This document shows positions 25,481 to 35,606 of a DNA stretch of 64,000 nt, piece by piece. A program made the translations under genes and the position numbers. This DNA is from Halomonas rhizosphaerae (lineage in GTDB: Bacteria; Pseudomonadota; Gammaproteobacteria; Pseudomonadales; Halomonadaceae). The notes under the pieces were generated by a model. The model worked only from the letters and a program-made list of their open reading frames with translations. It did no database searches and had not been told where the DNA came from. Position 1 is the stretch's first letter. Every line of letters starts with the position of its first letter. Location of the stretch: positions 1 to 64,000 of the forward strand of contig NZ_JASCQP010000018.1 in assembly GCF_030010555.1 (NCBI RefSeq). The letters run 5' to 3'.

Positions 25481-28219
25481 ATGAGAAGCAGTGTCGTGGT
25501 CCTGACGGTGGCCTTCGGCTACCTGGCGCTGCTCTTCGTCATCGCCGCCTGGGGGGACCGCCGCGCCGAGCAGGGACGCTCGCTGATCGGCTCGCCCACC
25601 GTCTATGCGCTCTCCATTGCCGTCTACTGCACCGCCTGGACCTTCTACGGCAGCGTCGGCCGCGCGGCCCAGTACGGCCCCAGCTTCCTGCTGATCTACC
25701 TGGGCCCGACCCTGGCGATGCTGATGGCCCCCTTCGTGATCCGCAAGATGGTGCGCATCGCCAGCGCCCAGCGCATCACCTCCATCGCCGACTTCATCAG
25801 CGCCCGCTACGGCAAGAGCTCGAGCCTGGGGGCCCTGGTGGCGCTGATCGCCCTGATCGGCATCACCCCCTACATCGCCCTTCAGCTCAAGGCCATCACC
25901 GTGAGCCACGCGGTGCTGGTCAACTATCCGCAGGCCGCCGAGCTGCGCCTGGCCGACGAGAGCTTCTGGGCCGACAAGTCCTTCTGGGTCGCCCTGGTGC
26001 TGGCGGTGTTCATCATCCTCTTCGGCACCCGCCACCTGGACGCCAGCGAGCGCCACGAGGGCATGGTGGCGGCCATCGCCTTCGAGTCGCTGGTCAAGCT
26101 GGTGGCCTTCCTCTCGGTCGGGGTCTTCACCGTCTTCGTGCTCTTCAACGGCCCGGCGGACCTCTTCGCCCGCGTCGTCGCCATACCCGAACTCACCCGG
26201 CTGATGAGCATGGAAGCGGTGCCCGGGGGCGCCCTGGGCTGGGTGGGGATGCTGGTGCTGGCGTTCCTGGCCTTTCTCACTCTGCCGCGGCAGTTCCAGG
26301 TGCTGGTGGTCGAGAACGTCGATGAGCGTCACCTCAAGCGCGCCAGCTGGCTCTTCCCGCTCTACCTGCTGGTGATCAACCTCTTCGTGATCCCCATCGC
26401 CCTGGCCGGGCTGCTGCTGGGTGACGTCAGCAGCGACCCGGACAGCTTCGTGCTCACCCTGCCCCTCTCGGCAGGGCTGGAAGGGCTGCCGCTGCTGGTC
26501 TTCATCGGCGGCCTCTCGGCCGCCACCGGCATGATGATCGTCGAGACCATCGCCCTGTCGACCATGGTCAGCAACCAGCTGGTGATGCCGCTGCTGCTGC
26601 GCTCGCGCCACCTCCACCTGAGCACCCGCGGCGAGCTCGCCGGCTGGCTGCTGCGCATCCGGCGCGTGGCCATCCTGCTCATCCTGCTGCTCGGCTACCT
26701 CTACCATGCGCTGATCGGCGACGCCTACAGCCTGGTGACCATCGGCCTGGTCTCCTTCGCCGCCGCCTGCCAGTTCGCCCCGGCGCTGCTGATCGGCATG
26801 TACTGGCGGGGTGCCAACCGCCTGGGGGCCGGACTGGGCATGAGCGCGGGCTTCCTGATCTGGGCCTGGACCCTGCTGATCCCGGGCTTCGCCCAGTCCG
26901 GCTGGCTGGATGCCGGCTTCCTCGACCAGGGCCCCTGGGGGCTCGCCTGGCTGAGGCCCTATGCGCTGTTCGGGCTCGAGGGCTGGGACATCTATACCCA
27001 CTCGCTGCTATGGAGCCTGGGCGCCAATCTCGGCCTGCTGGTAGGCATCTCGCTGTTCACCCGCCAGTCACCGCTGGAGCAGACCCAGGCGGCGCTGTTC
27101 ACCGAGGCCATGCATCCCGGCCTGGTGCAGACCTCGCTGTGGCAGGGCCAGACCACCCGGGGCGAACTGCGCGCCCTGCTCGACCGCTACCTGGGAGGGG
27201 CCGCCACCGCCCGCGTCTTCGCCACCCATCCCGACGAGGCCGCCGACGACAGCCAGCCCGCGCCGCCGGGGCTGACCGCCCGCGCCGAGCAGGCCCTGGC
27301 CGGTTCGCTGGGCAGCGCCTCGGCGCGGGTACTGATCGACTCGGTGGTGCGCGGCGAGGCCCTGAACCTCGAGTCGATCCTCAGCATTCTCGACACCACC
27401 TCCGAGACCCTGGAGGTCAACCGCCGCCTGGAGCAGAAGTCCCGGGAGCTCGCGCGCACCAGCGAGGAGCTGCGCGCGGCCAACGAACGCCTGCGCGAGC
27501 TCGACCGCCTCAAGGACGAGTTCGTGGCCATGGTCAGCCACGAGTTGCGCACGCCCCTCACCTCGATCCGGGCCTTTGCCGAGATCCTGCGTGACAGCGG
27601 CGACCTGCCCGACGAGAAGCGCCGCCACTTCCTCGACGTGGTGGTCCGCGAGAGCCAGCGGCTCTCGCGGTTGATCGAGGAGATCCTGGACCTGGCCAGG
27701 CTGGAGAGCGGCCGCCTGACCCTGGAGCCACAGCGCCTGGACCTGGTGGCCCTGGCCCGCCACAGCGTGGATGCGGTGCACCGGCTGCAGGAGAACCGCG
27801 GGGTGACCCTGGAGGTCGAGATCACGCCGGAGACCGCGACGGTCATCGGCGACCCGGACCGCCTGGAACAGGTGATCATCAACCTGCTCGACAACGCCGG
27901 CAAGTTTGCCGACGACGACGCCCCGAAGGTGCTGCTGCGCCTCGAGCGCTACAAGGACCACTACCGCCTCGCCGTGGAGGACAATGGCCCCGGCATCGCC
28001 GAGGACGAGCGCGAACGGGTCTTCGAGAAGTTCCACCAGATCCAGCGCCAGGAGGGGGGCGAGACGCGCGGCCGGCCCCGAGGCAGCGGCCTGGGGTTGC
28101 CCATCAGCCGCGGCATCGTCGCCCATCTGGGCGGGCGGCTGTGGGTCGAGGAGGCGCCGCGACTGGGCGGTGCCTGCCTGGTGATGGAGCTGCCCGAGGC
28201 ACCGCCCGAGAAGGCTTAA
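25481..28219 (+). CDS. Sensor histidine kinase with N-terminal sodium/solute symporter (SLC5) domain
   Basis: 912 aa. Residues 1-560 are a 12-13 helix SSS/SLC5 transporter-like domain (conserved TAWTFYGSVGRAAQYGPSFL). A linker and a short coiled coil (about 620-670) follow, then the HisKA domain with phospho-acceptor H687 (MVSHELRTPLTSIR). The HATPase domain has an N-box (VIINLLDNAGKF), G1 (DNGPGIAEDE) and G2 (RGSGLGLPISRG). Architecture is like CbrA-type kinases, which couple solute sensing or uptake to carbon-use regulation. No PAS domain is evident, and no DNA-binding regulator is nearby; only the single-domain receiver at 22826. The gene ends directly against an 11-copy heptamer repeat. 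Confidence 0.93.
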   Translation: MRSSVVVLTVAFGYLALLFVIAAWGDRRAEQGRSLIGSPTVYALSIAVYCTAWTFYGSVGRAAQYGPSFLLIYLGPTLAMLMAPFVIRKMVRIASAQRITSIADFISARYGKSSSLGALVALIALIGITPYIALQLKAITVSHAVLVNYPQAAELRLADESFWADKSFWVALVLAVFIILFGTRHLDASERHEGMVAAIAFESLVKLVAFLSVGVFTVFVLFNGPADLFARVVAIPELTRLMSMEAVPGGALGWVGMLVLAFLAFLTLPRQFQVLVVENVDERHLKRASWLFPLYLLVINLFVIPIALAGLLLGDVSSDPDSFVLTLPLSAGLEGLPLLVFIGGLSAATGMMIVETIALSTMVSNQLVMPLLLRSRHLHLSTRGELAGWLLRIRRVAILLILLLGYLYHALIGDAYSLVTIGLVSFAAACQFAPALLIGMYWRGANRLGAGLGMSAGFLIWAWTLLIPGFAQSGWLDAGFLDQGPWGLAWLRPYALFGLEGWDIYTHSLLWSLGANLGLLVGISLFTRQSPLEQTQAALFTEAMHPGLVQTSLWQGQTTRGELRALLDRYLGGAATARVFATHPDEAADDSQPAPPGLTARAEQALAGSLGSASARVLIDSVVRGEALNLESILSILDTTSETLEVNRRLEQKSRELARTSEELRAANERLRELDRLKDEFVAMVSHELRTPLTSIRAFAEILRDSGDLPDEKRRHFLDVVVRESQRLSRLIEEILDLARLESGRLTLEPQRLDLVALARHSVDAVHRLQENRGVTLEVEITPETATVIGDPDRLEQVIINLLDNAGKFADDDAPKVLLRLERYKDHYRLAVEDNGPGIAEDERERVFEKFHQIQRQEGGETRGRPRGSGLGLPISRGIVAHLGGRLWVEEAPRLGGACLVMELPEAPPEKA

Positions 28220-28220
28220 G

Positions 28221-28297
28221 CTGAAAGCTGAAAGCTGAAAGCTGAAAGCTGAAAGCTGAAAGCTGAAAGCTGAAAGCTGAAAGCTGAAAGCTGAAAG
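28221..28297. repeat. Heptanucleotide tandem repeat, 11 copies of CTGAAAG
   Basis: Eleven uninterrupted perfect copies of CTGAAAG start one base after the stop codon of the histidine kinase. The unit is not a multiple of three, but it lies outside the coding region. On the minus strand it reads as an artefactual Ser-Ala-Phe-Gln-Leu ORF. A candidate variable-number repeat between convergent genes. Related sequences (CTTCCAGCTT, CTTCCAGCTC) flank the hairpin at 28353-28367. Confidence 0.97.
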
Positions 28298-28352
28298 GCA
28301 GCCTGTAGCCACCCAACACGGTGTCAAGGCTTTCTTCAAGCTTCCAGCTTAA

Positions 28353-28367
28353 GCCCGCGAAGCGGGC
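28353..28367. terminator. Short GC hairpin between the kinase and DUF294 genes
   Basis: GCCCGC-GAA-GCGGGC, a 6-bp stem with a stable triloop, placed between two convergent stop codons. Flanked by CTTCCAGCT on both sides in direct orientation. No T-run; weak terminator or REP-like element. Confidence 0.4.
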
Positions 28368-28391
28368 GCTCTTCCAGCTCCCGGCGGGTTC

Positions 28392-29519
28392 TTATGGCTT
28401 CCGCGCTCTTCTCAGAAGCGCGCGGATCTGCAACAGGTCATGACGCAGCAGCTGGCGCTGGTCCTCGCCCAGGCGGGCGATGTTCACCCAGCCATCGGGG
28501 CTGCGCCCCTCGGCCAGGGCCAGGCGCTGCTCGTCGAGCATCAGCGCCTGCAACCGCTCGAGCGCCGCGGTCAGGGCCCGGGCATGCTCGGTGCCGAGCA
28601 CCTCCTGCATCACCAGTGCCACCAGCCGCGAGCGGGTATCCGGCGGGCGCACCCCGTGGCGCAGTGCCAGCAGGCGCACGGCATTCACCAGCGGCAGCAT
28701 CCCCTGGCGCTTGAGGTTGATGGCCCGCTCATGGGGAGCGCCCTCGCCGTCACCGCTGAGTCGGCCGAGACGGTCCAGGGCCAGCGGCAGCTCATCGAGC
28801 AGGCTCGCCATCTCGTCGAGGAACAGATGCGATGTCGGCAGCAGCCGGGCCACCCGATCGGCCAGGGCCTCGGCCAGCGCGGCCTCGCCATGGACAGGGT
28901 GGAAGTCGAGCAGGATGTTGGCCTGCTGGACACGCTTGACGCGACGCTCCGCGGTCCAGATCTCGAGCTGTGCGCGCCACTCCGAGAGCCGCTTGCGCCA
29001 CATCGGCCAGCGGGCCATGACATGGCCCTGGCAGAGCGGGATCCCGGCCTCATCGAGGCGCGCGGTGAAGCGCTCGCCCAGGGACTGGAAATACCCGTCG
29101 ATCTCGGTATGCCGCTCGTCGGGGTAGTCGGCGATGATCATGGCGTTGTCCTGATCCGGCGCCAGCAGGCTCTCGTGGCGTGCCCCCGACCCGAGGGTCA
29201 GCACGCAGAAGGCCGTCGGCGGAGCACCCCAGCCCAGGCCGCGCATCTCCTCCAGGGAGAGCGTGATGGCCCGCCGATAGAGCCAGTCGTTGTGGTCGCT
29301 GACCAGCTGGCTGATTCGCCAGGCGGGCAGGTCGAGCCGGTCCAGCGCCTCCACCAGCTGGCCCTGCCAGGCATGGGCCTCGGCCAGGGCGGGGGTGGGC
29401 CCCAGGTTTGCCAGGGCCTGGCCCAGCGGGGCCAGCAGCGCCGGCCAGCCGCCGGGGTCGGGCAACGCATCGGTGGCGAAGAGCGCTCGCCAGGGCGAGG
29501 GTCGATGCAGCAGGCGCAT
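28392..29519 (-). CDS. DUF294 putative nucleotidyltransferase (GlnD-like fold), no CBS domains
   Basis: 375 aa. The nucleotidyltransferase core is visible near residues 95-135 as LGSGARHESLLAPDQDNAMI, matching the GSGxRxE...DxDxA metal-binding motif of the DUF294/GlnD group. The rest is the helical substrate-binding domain of the family (DFHPVHGEAALAEALADRV, HERAINLKRQGMLPLVNAVR). Many relatives carry N-terminal cAMP-binding and CBS domains; here they are missing. Start ATG has a GGAG site 6 nt upstream. DUF294, exonuclease-sensor and SSS kinase are often neighbours, so a joint signalling role is likely, but the nucleotidylation target is unknown. Confidence 0.85.
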   Translation of the reverse strand: MRLLHRPSPWRALFATDALPDPGGWPALLAPLGQALANLGPTPALAEAHAWQGQLVEALDRLDLPAWRISQLVSDHNDWLYRRAITLSLEEMRGLGWGAPPTAFCVLTLGSGARHESLLAPDQDNAMIIADYPDERHTEIDGYFQSLGERFTARLDEAGIPLCQGHVMARWPMWRKRLSEWRAQLEIWTAERRVKRVQQANILLDFHPVHGEAALAEALADRVARLLPTSHLFLDEMASLLDELPLALDRLGRLSGDGEGAPHERAINLKRQGMLPLVNAVRLLALRHGVRPPDTRSRLVALVMQEVLGTEHARALTAALERLQALMLDEQRLALAEGRSPDGWVNIARLGEDQRQLLRHDLLQIRALLRRARKP

Positions 29520-29599
29520 GGAGACTCCGGATCACGGGACGAATCGGCATGTCCTGAAGTATAGCGAGGGCACCCGCCCGGAGCACTCGAGTGAGCGAG

Positions 29600-29908
29600 C
29601 TAGGAGAACATCTCGTCGCCGACCTCGTCGATGAAGCGCTGCGCCTTGCTGACCATCAGGGCGTCACAGGCCTCGCGACCGGGCAGCATGTCGGAGCGCT
29701 CGAAGCGATGCTCGAGCATCTCGCCCTCCTCGCCATCGGTGGCGGGCAGCGGCTTGCGGATCCAGCCGCTGACGCGGTACTGACCACCCTGGTCGGCCGG
29801 TTCGGAGATGATCAAAAAGCCCTTGTACTCCACCGGCTCGGCGGCCGAGGCGTTGCCGGACTTGCTATCGCCACCGCCGAGCAGGCCGGATAACAGTTTC
29901 TTGAACAT
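29600..29908 (-). CDS. HlyU-family protein
   Basis: 102 aa. Matches the HlyU (PF10115-type) pattern: a short lead MFKKLLSGLLGGG, then VEYKGFLIISEPADQGGQYR, EHRFERSDMLPGREAC and ALMVSKAQRFIDEVGDEMF. In Vibrio the name HlyU covers a different ArsR-type activator too, so regulator function should not be assumed here. A GAGGAG site precedes the ATG at 29908; a frame extending to 29941 is less likely. Lies 81 nt downstream of argG on the same strand, with a hairpin between. Confidence 0.85.
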   Translation of the reverse strand: MFKKLLSGLLGGGDSKSGNASAAEPVEYKGFLIISEPADQGGQYRVSGWIRKPLPATDGEEGEMLEHRFERSDMLPGREACDALMVSKAQRFIDEVGDEMFS

Positions 29909-29943
29909 GGTGCTCTCCTCACAGGTGATGGGCCTCCACACGA

Positions 29944-29968
29944 CGACGCCGGCGGCAAGCCGGCGTCG
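29944..29968 (-). terminator. Hairpin between argG and the HlyU-family gene
   Basis: 10-bp perfect stem CGACGCCGGC/GCCGGCGTCG with a 5-nt loop (GGCAA), 22 nt after the argG stop. No T-run follows on the minus strand, so it may be a partial terminator that allows some read-through. Confidence 0.5.
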
Positions 29969-29989
29969 AGGAAGGCATGACGGTCCGTC

Positions 29990-31210
<1,221 letters not shown>

Positions 31211-31354
31211 GCTGAGGCTCCTCTCGTAACAGTCGTAAAGACGGTGATTATAGCGCGACGAGCCTGCAGCGAATACCGGCGACGCGACTCGCTGATGGCA
31301 AGCTGCTAGACTTTCGCGGTTTCAAAACACGATGGCCCAGACAAGGAGAGGTGC

Positions 31355-32017
31355 ATGAGCGAAGCGATCGCCCGCGAACTCATGGCGCAGCGATTCCGCA
31401 GCTTCCTGCCCGTGGTGGTGGATCTGGAAACCGGCGGATTCAATCCCGAGGGCGATGCGATCCTCGAGATTGCCGCGGTCACCCTGACCATGGACCCGGA
31501 AGGCAACCTGATCCCCGACGCCACCTATGCCTACCATGTCACTCCCTTCGAGGGGGCCAACGTGGAGCAGTCGGCGCTGGACTTCACCGGCATCCGGCTG
31601 GATGACCCGCTGCGACGACAGGTGGCCGTCAGCGAGGCCGAGGCGCTGGGCGAGATCTTCCGCCCGGTGCGCAAGTCCATCAAGGCCCATGGCTGCACAC
31701 GGGCCGTGCTGGTCGGCCACAATGCCGCCTTCGACCACGGTTTCCTCAACGCAGCAGTGAACCGCTGCGGCATCAAGCGCAACCCCTTCCATCCCTTCTC
31801 GAGCTTCGACACGGCATCGCTCGGTGGCCTGGTCTATGGCCAGACCGTGCTGGCCCGGGCCTGCCGCGCCGCGGGCATCGAGTTCGACAACAGCGCGGCC
31901 CACTCGGCGCGCTACGACACCGAGCGCACCGCCGAGCTGTTCTGTGCCATGGTCAACCGCTACAAGGACCTGGGCGGCTGGGCCCTGGCCCAGAAGGAGC
32001 AGGGGCTGGAGGAGTAG
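31355..32017 (+). CDS. rnt: Ribonuclease T
   Basis: 220 aa. DEDDh 3'-5' exoribonuclease trimming tRNA and other stable RNA 3' ends. Catalytic set visible: D and E in [10 protein letters not shown] in [13 protein letters not shown] and D in [17 protein letters not shown]. Conserved RNase T segments such as [20 protein letters not shown] and [12 protein letters not shown] are present. It precedes grxD convergently, sharing a strong bidirectional terminator. Confidence 0.97.
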   Translation: MSEAIARELMAQRFRSFLPVVVDLETGGFNPEGDAILEIAAVTLTMDPEGNLIPDATYAYHVTPFEGANVEQSALDFTGIRLDDPLRRQVAVSEAEALGEIFRPVRKSIKAHGCTRAVLVGHNAAFDHGFLNAAVNRCGIKRNPFHPFSSFDTASLGGLVYGQTVLARACRAAGIEFDNSAAHSARYDTERTAELFCAMVNRYKDLGGWALAQKEQGLEE

Positions 32018-32054
32018 CACCAAGCGGCCAGAAGCGTGTGATGATCTCGTTCAA

Positions 32055-32092
32055 AAGCAACCCCCGAAGGTCTCAGCCTTCGGGGGTTGCTT
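32055..32092. terminator. Bidirectional rho-independent terminator between rnt and grxD
   Basis: Perfect 16-bp stem AAGCAACCCCCGAAGG/CCTTCGGGGGTTGCTT with a 6-nt loop TCTCAG. On the minus strand the stem is followed by TTGAACG after a terminal TTTT; on the plus strand by TTGTAG. It serves both convergent genes. Confidence 0.9.
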
Positions 32093-32145
32093 GTAGCTCG
32101 GCGCTTGTAGCTCGGCGCTTGTAGCTCGGCGCTTGTAGCTAGGCG
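32090..32145. repeat. Four tandem copies of a 14-bp unit
   Basis: CTTGTAGCTCGGCG occurs three times exactly (32090, 32104, 32118) and a fourth time with one change (C to A, 32132-32145). The array starts inside the terminator stem end and stops 1 bp before the grxD stop codon. It looks like a slipped-strand expansion in the 3' region. Confidence 0.95.
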
Positions 32146-32146
32146 C

Positions 32147-32500
32147 TTACTGCTTCTCGCCGCCCGACTCCTCGGCCTGGGCACGCGAGGCCGCGGCCTT
32201 GACCAGCTTTTCGAGCTCGCCGCTCTGGTGCATCTCGACCACGATGTCACAGCCACCGACCAACTCGCCCTCGACCCACAGCTGAGGGAAAGTCGGCCAG
32301 TTGGCCACCTTGGGCAGCTCGGCGCGGATGTCCGGGTTATCCAGGACGTTGACGAAGGCGAAGCGCTCGCCACAGGCCATCAGGGCCTGGACGGTCTGGG
32401 CGGAGAAGCCGCACTGCGGCAGCTGGGGGGTACCCTTCATGTAGATCAGGATGGGGTTCTCGCCGATCTGGCGCTGGATGTTCTCGACGGTGGTGCTCAT
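32147..32500 (-). CDS. grxD: Monothiol glutaredoxin (Grx4)
   Basis: 117 aa. CGFS active site (LPQCGFSAQTVQALM), the WPTFPQLWVEGELVGGCDIV glutathione-binding segment and the N-terminal QIGENPILIYMKGTP are diagnostic for Grx4, which binds and delivers 2Fe-2S clusters together with BolA. The C-terminal tail is Ala/Lys/Glu-rich. The 14-bp repeat array ends just after its stop. Confidence 0.96.
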   Translation of the reverse strand: MSTTVENIQRQIGENPILIYMKGTPQLPQCGFSAQTVQALMACGERFAFVNVLDNPDIRAELPKVANWPTFPQLWVEGELVGGCDIVVEMHQSGELEKLVKAAASRAQAEESGGEKQ

Positions 32501-32691
32501 GACATCTCCCTTTCTCGTGTGGCCGGATCTCGACGGACCGGGCCGCGATAGACCGTGGCCGGCAGGCGCCCGGGCAATACCCGAGCAAGCTGGTCGGCCT
32601 TGTGGATGAGGGCCATTCTACTGATGACGGGCGCGTTGCGCATCCCCCGTGGGCTGGCTAGGATGGTCGTTTTTTCCCGTGGAGCGACACC

Positions 32692-33612
32692 ATGGCCACC
32701 CGCCATTTCCTCACCCTGCTTGACCTCAGTCCGGACGAGCTGCGCTACCTGGTCCAGCGCGCCATCTCGATCAAGAACGGCCTGAAGACCCACGGGCCGA
32801 CCTACACGCCCTTCGCCAACCGCACCCTGGCGATGATCTTCGAGAAGTCCTCGACCCGCACCCGGGTCTCCTTCGAGACCGCCATGGCGCAGTTCGGGGG
32901 CCATGCGCTCTTCCTCTCGCCCCGCGACACCCAGCTCGGCCGCGGTGAGCCCATCGGCGATACCGCGCGGGTACTCTCGGAGATGGTCGACGCGGTGATG
33001 ATCCGCACCTTCTCCCACGAGGGACTGGAGGCATATGCCGCCGCCAGCACGGTGCCGGTGATCAACGCGCTCACCGACGACTACCATCCCTGCCAGCTGC
33101 TCGCCGATGTGATGACCTGGACCGAGCTGCGCGGCAGCGTCAAGGGCCGCACCGCGGTGTGGATCGGCGACGGCAACAACATGTGCCATTCCTGGATCAA
33201 CGCCGCCCGCCAGTTCGACTTCCAGCTGCGCATCTGCTGTCCGGAGGGCTACGAGCCCCGCCAGGACATTCTCGCGGCCGCCAGCGACCGGGTGACCATC
33301 CTCCGCGATCCCCAGCAGGCCGTGGCGGAAGCCGACCTGGTCACCACCGACGTCTGGGCCTCCATGGGCCAGGAAGAGGAGCAGGCCAGGCGCGAGGCGG
33401 ACTTCGCCGGCCTCCAGGTGAGCGAGGCGATGCTCGACCGGGCGAAGGAGGACGTGCTCTTCCTGCACTGCCTGCCCGCCCATCGCGGCGAGGAGATCAG
33501 CACGACCCTGCTCGATGATCCGCGGGCCGTGGTCTGGCAGGAGGCCGGCAACCGCCTGCATGCGCAGAAGGCACTGATCGAGTTCCTGCTGCTGGGGCGA
33601 GTGGAGGGGTGA
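32692..33612 (+). CDS. argF: Ornithine carbamoyltransferase
   Basis: 306 aa. Catalyses citrulline formation from ornithine and carbamoyl phosphate. Carbamoyl-phosphate motif [13 protein letters not shown], ornithine-binding DGNNMCHSW and the [11 protein letters not shown] active-site Cys loop are all present. The start follows a GGAGCGACACC ribosome site. A compound hairpin follows the stop. Confidence 0.96.
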   Translation: MATRHFLTLLDLSPDELRYLVQRAISIKNGLKTHGPTYTPFANRTLAMIFEKSSTRTRVSFETAMAQFGGHALFLSPRDTQLGRGEPIGDTARVLSEMVDAVMIRTFSHEGLEAYAAASTVPVINALTDDYHPCQLLADVMTWTELRGSVKGRTAVWIGDGNNMCHSWINAARQFDFQLRICCPEGYEPRQDILAAASDRVTILRDPQQAVAEADLVTTDVWASMGQEEEQARREADFAGLQVSEAMLDRAKEDVLFLHCLPAHRGEEISTTLLDDPRAVVWQEAGNRLHAQKALIEFLLLGRVEG

Positions 33613-33619
33613 GGGATGC

Positions 33620-33655
33620 TGCCCCGCCCGGCGTGGAGGCTGCCACGGCGGGGCA
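33620..33655 (+). terminator. Compound hairpin after argF
   Basis: Outer stem TGCCCCGCC/GGCGGGGCA (9 bp) encloses an inner CGTGG/CCACG stem. Located 7 nt after the argF stop and followed by TGTTAGACC, so the T-run is poor. Likely terminator, moderate confidence. Confidence 0.5.
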
Positions 33656-33734
33656 TGTTAGACCTTGGTATGACATCAACCTTCGTCGCATGTATAATGC
33701 GCTGCAGCAGAATCCCTTCAGGAGATGCGGCAGC

Positions 33735-34040
33735 ATGATAGATGACACCCCCAGCACCCACGGCATGCAGCGCAGCCTGCGTCAGTGCCTCTCCAACATG
33801 GCCGCCCTGCTCTATCGCCAGGGGCACGTCCTCGAGACGGTCACCGTCCCGCACCGCGGCCTCGACCGCAACGCCCTCAAGGCACTCGGCGAAGCCGACC
33901 GCGACTGGGCACCCTGCCAACACATCCTCGAGACCAGCCGGGCCGCCACCTGGAACGACCAGCAGCGCTTCGTGCTGACCGGCCTCGGCCGCGAACTACT
34001 GTTTGACATGTTCGGCGAAGGTGCCGCCGACTGCGCCTGA
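33735..34040 (+). CDS. Hypothetical small cytoplasmic protein
   Basis: 101 aa. Start ATG at 33735 has an AGGAG 10 nt upstream; a longer frame from 33609 would overlap the argF end and its hairpin. No signal peptide or membrane segment. Contents: a helix (MQRSLRQCLSNMAALLYRQG), a basic stretch, then WNDQQRFVLTGLGRELLFDM. I do not recognise the family. It precedes the TPP riboswitch but is separated from it by about 90 nt. Confidence 0.65.
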   Translation: MIDDTPSTHGMQRSLRQCLSNMAALLYRQGHVLETVTVPHRGLDRNALKALGEADRDWAPCQHILETSRAATWNDQQRFVLTGLGRELLFDMFGEGAADCA

Positions 34041-34126
34041 GGCGGACAGGACGCCATCCCCTCTGATGCCCGGGTACGCGACGAGATTGCGTGCCCGGGC
34101 ATCTTTGGTTAAGTTGGCAGGACTTG

Positions 34127-34230
34127 TCGGGGAGCCCCGGCACGCTCATGGAGCCGTGCACGGGGGCTGAGATCGGTACGGCCGAACCCGTTGAACCTGA
34201 TCAGGTTGATGCCTGCGGAGGGAACAAGCG
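34127..34230 (+). promoter_or_regulatory. TPP (THI-element) riboswitch
   Basis: The conserved THI-box core is clear: GGGGGCTGAGATCGG (consensus GGCTGAGA), then CCCGTTGAACCTGATCAGGT (consensus ACCCGTGAACCTGATCCGGT) and TGCCTGCGGAGGGAACAAG (consensus ATACCAGCGTAGGGAA). The 5' strand GGGGAGCCCC and a variable hairpin GGCACGCTCATGGAGCCGTGC lie before it. It ends about 60 nt before thiO, so high thiamine pyrophosphate should repress thiO-thiS-thiG. No clear terminator follows, so control is probably translational. Confidence 0.93.
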
Positions 34231-34290
34231 CGTGTCATTCCTGCCCGCCCCCTGCCGTCATCCCCCCTGGTCAGCCATGCCTGCTGCTGG

Positions 34291-35400
34291 ATGGCCGCTA
34301 TCGTGACACACACCACCGATCACATCGCCGTCGCCGGCGCCGGCCTGCTGGGGCGCCTGGTCGCCTGGCAGTTGCTCGGCGACGGCCACGCCGTCACCCT
34401 CTACGACGCCGGGGACCTGGACGCCCCGCCCGCTGCCGCCTGGACCGCCGCCGGCATGGTCGCCCCGCTCTGCGAAACGGCGATCTCCGAACGCTGCGTT
34501 TACGACATGGGCCGCTTCGCCCTGGCCCAATGGCCGAGGTGGCTCGAAGCCCTCGACGCTCAATCGCTGTGGCAGCAGAACGGCAGCCTGATGGTAGCGC
34601 ACCCCCAGGACCTGGGTGAGCTCACCCAGTTCCGCCGCGACCTCGACCATGCGCTGGGCGGCGACTCCCCCTGCCGGACGCTCGACGCCCGGGGGATCCA
34701 TCGGCTGGAGCCCGACCTGGCGCCCGGCTTCCACCAGGGCCTGTTCCTGCCGGACGAGGCCCACCTGGACAACCGGGCCCTGCTCACCCGCCTGCTGGAC
34801 GAGATTCGCGCCCTGGGCGGGGAGTGCCATGCCCACTGCCCGGTGGAGACCTTCCCCGGCGAGGTCGTCACCGCCGACGGCCCCCGGCGCTTCGACCTGG
34901 TCGTGGACTGTCGAGGCACCGGCGCCCGACCGCGCCACCCGAGCCTGCGGGGCGTGCGCGGCGAGACCCTGCACGTGCGGACGGCCGAGATCCAGCTCTC
35001 GCGGCCGGTACGGCTGATGCACCCCCGCTACCAGCTCTACGTGGTCCCCAAGCCGGAGGATCGCTTCGTCATCGGGGCCACCCAGATCGAGAGCGAGGAC
35101 CGCTCGCCCATGTCCCTGCAATCCTCGCTGGAGCTGGGCAGCGCCCTCTATACCCTGTCCCCGGCCTTCGCCGAGGCGCGCATCCTGGAGCAGGGGGTCA
35201 ACCTGCGTCCCGCCTTCCTCGACAACCTGCCACATGTCACTCAACAGCAGGAGCTGATCACCGCCAACGGCCTGTTCCGGCACGGTTACTTGCTGGCACC
35301 GGCCGTGGTCTGCCACCTGCTGGCCGGGATCCGCGGCCACGGTGACCGGCCCTTCGCCGACACACTGGCGGCACGCCCGCCGCAGGAGAACGCCGCATGA
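34291..35400 (+). CDS. thiO: Glycine oxidase ThiO
   Basis: 369 aa FAD enzyme oxidising glycine to iminoglycine (dehydroglycine) for the thiazole moiety of thiamine. N-terminal Rossmann dinucleotide motif [23 protein letters not shown] family C-terminus [12 protein letters not shown]...[15 protein letters not shown]. First gene after the TPP riboswitch. The start is not fixed: ATG 34291 has a poor ribosome site, and GTG 34303 is an alternative beginning [10 protein letters not shown]. Overlaps thiS by 4 nt (ATGA). Confidence 0.94.
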   Translation: MAAIVTHTTDHIAVAGAGLLGRLVAWQLLGDGHAVTLYDAGDLDAPPAAAWTAAGMVAPLCETAISERCVYDMGRFALAQWPRWLEALDAQSLWQQNGSLMVAHPQDLGELTQFRRDLDHALGGDSPCRTLDARGIHRLEPDLAPGFHQGLFLPDEAHLDNRALLTRLLDEIRALGGECHAHCPVETFPGEVVTADGPRRFDLVVDCRGTGARPRHPSLRGVRGETLHVRTAEIQLSRPVRLMHPRYQLYVVPKPEDRFVIGATQIESEDRSPMSLQSSLELGSALYTLSPAFAEARILEQGVNLRPAFLDNLPHVTQQQELITANGLFRHGYLLAPAVVCHLLAGIRGHGDRPFADTLAARPPQENAA

Positions 35401-35606
35401 ACCAGATCACCCTGCGACTCAACGACGAGACCGCCCGCCTTCCCGCCGGCACACCGCTCGCCGACGCCCTGCAGGCGTGGCACTACGCCGACCGCCGGGT
35501 CGCGGTGGCGGTCAACGGCGAGTTCGTGCCCCGCTCGGCCTACGCCGGACGGGTCCTGCAGGAAAACGACCGTATCGATATCGTGGCCCCGGTAGGAGGT
35601 GGCTGA
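35397..35606 (+). CDS. thiS: Sulfur carrier protein ThiS
   Basis: 69 aa, ubiquitin-like fold, ending in the obligatory Gly-Gly (IVAPVGGG). The C-terminus is adenylylated and becomes a thiocarboxylate that donates sulfur to the thiazole ring. It begins [18 protein letters not shown] and overlaps thiO (4 nt) and thiG (TGATG, 1 nt). ThiF is not in the window; the ThiI with rhodanese domain at 9.4 kb may supply sulfur. Confidence 0.95.
   Translation: MNQITLRLNDETARLPAGTPLADALQAWHYADRRVAVAVNGEFVPRSAYAGRVLQENDRIDIVAPVGGG

Noticed and set aside
25445-27001. 518-aa minus-strand ORF opposite the histidine kinase
   Set aside because: Antisense shadow of the SSS domain, rich in His/Gln/Asp/Gly with no domain signature.
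28221-28297. CRISPR array
   Set aside because: Unit is 7 bp with no spacers; no direct repeats of 20-40 bp separated by unique spacers occur anywhere in the window by eye.
28221-28339. Minus-strand ORF with SAFSFQL repeats
   Set aside because: Generated by translation of the CTGAAAG array; a 21-bp period of low-complexity residues, not a protein gene.
32090-32145. CRISPR-like repeats near grxD
   Set aside because: Units are contiguous 14-mers without spacers, so a simple tandem expansion.
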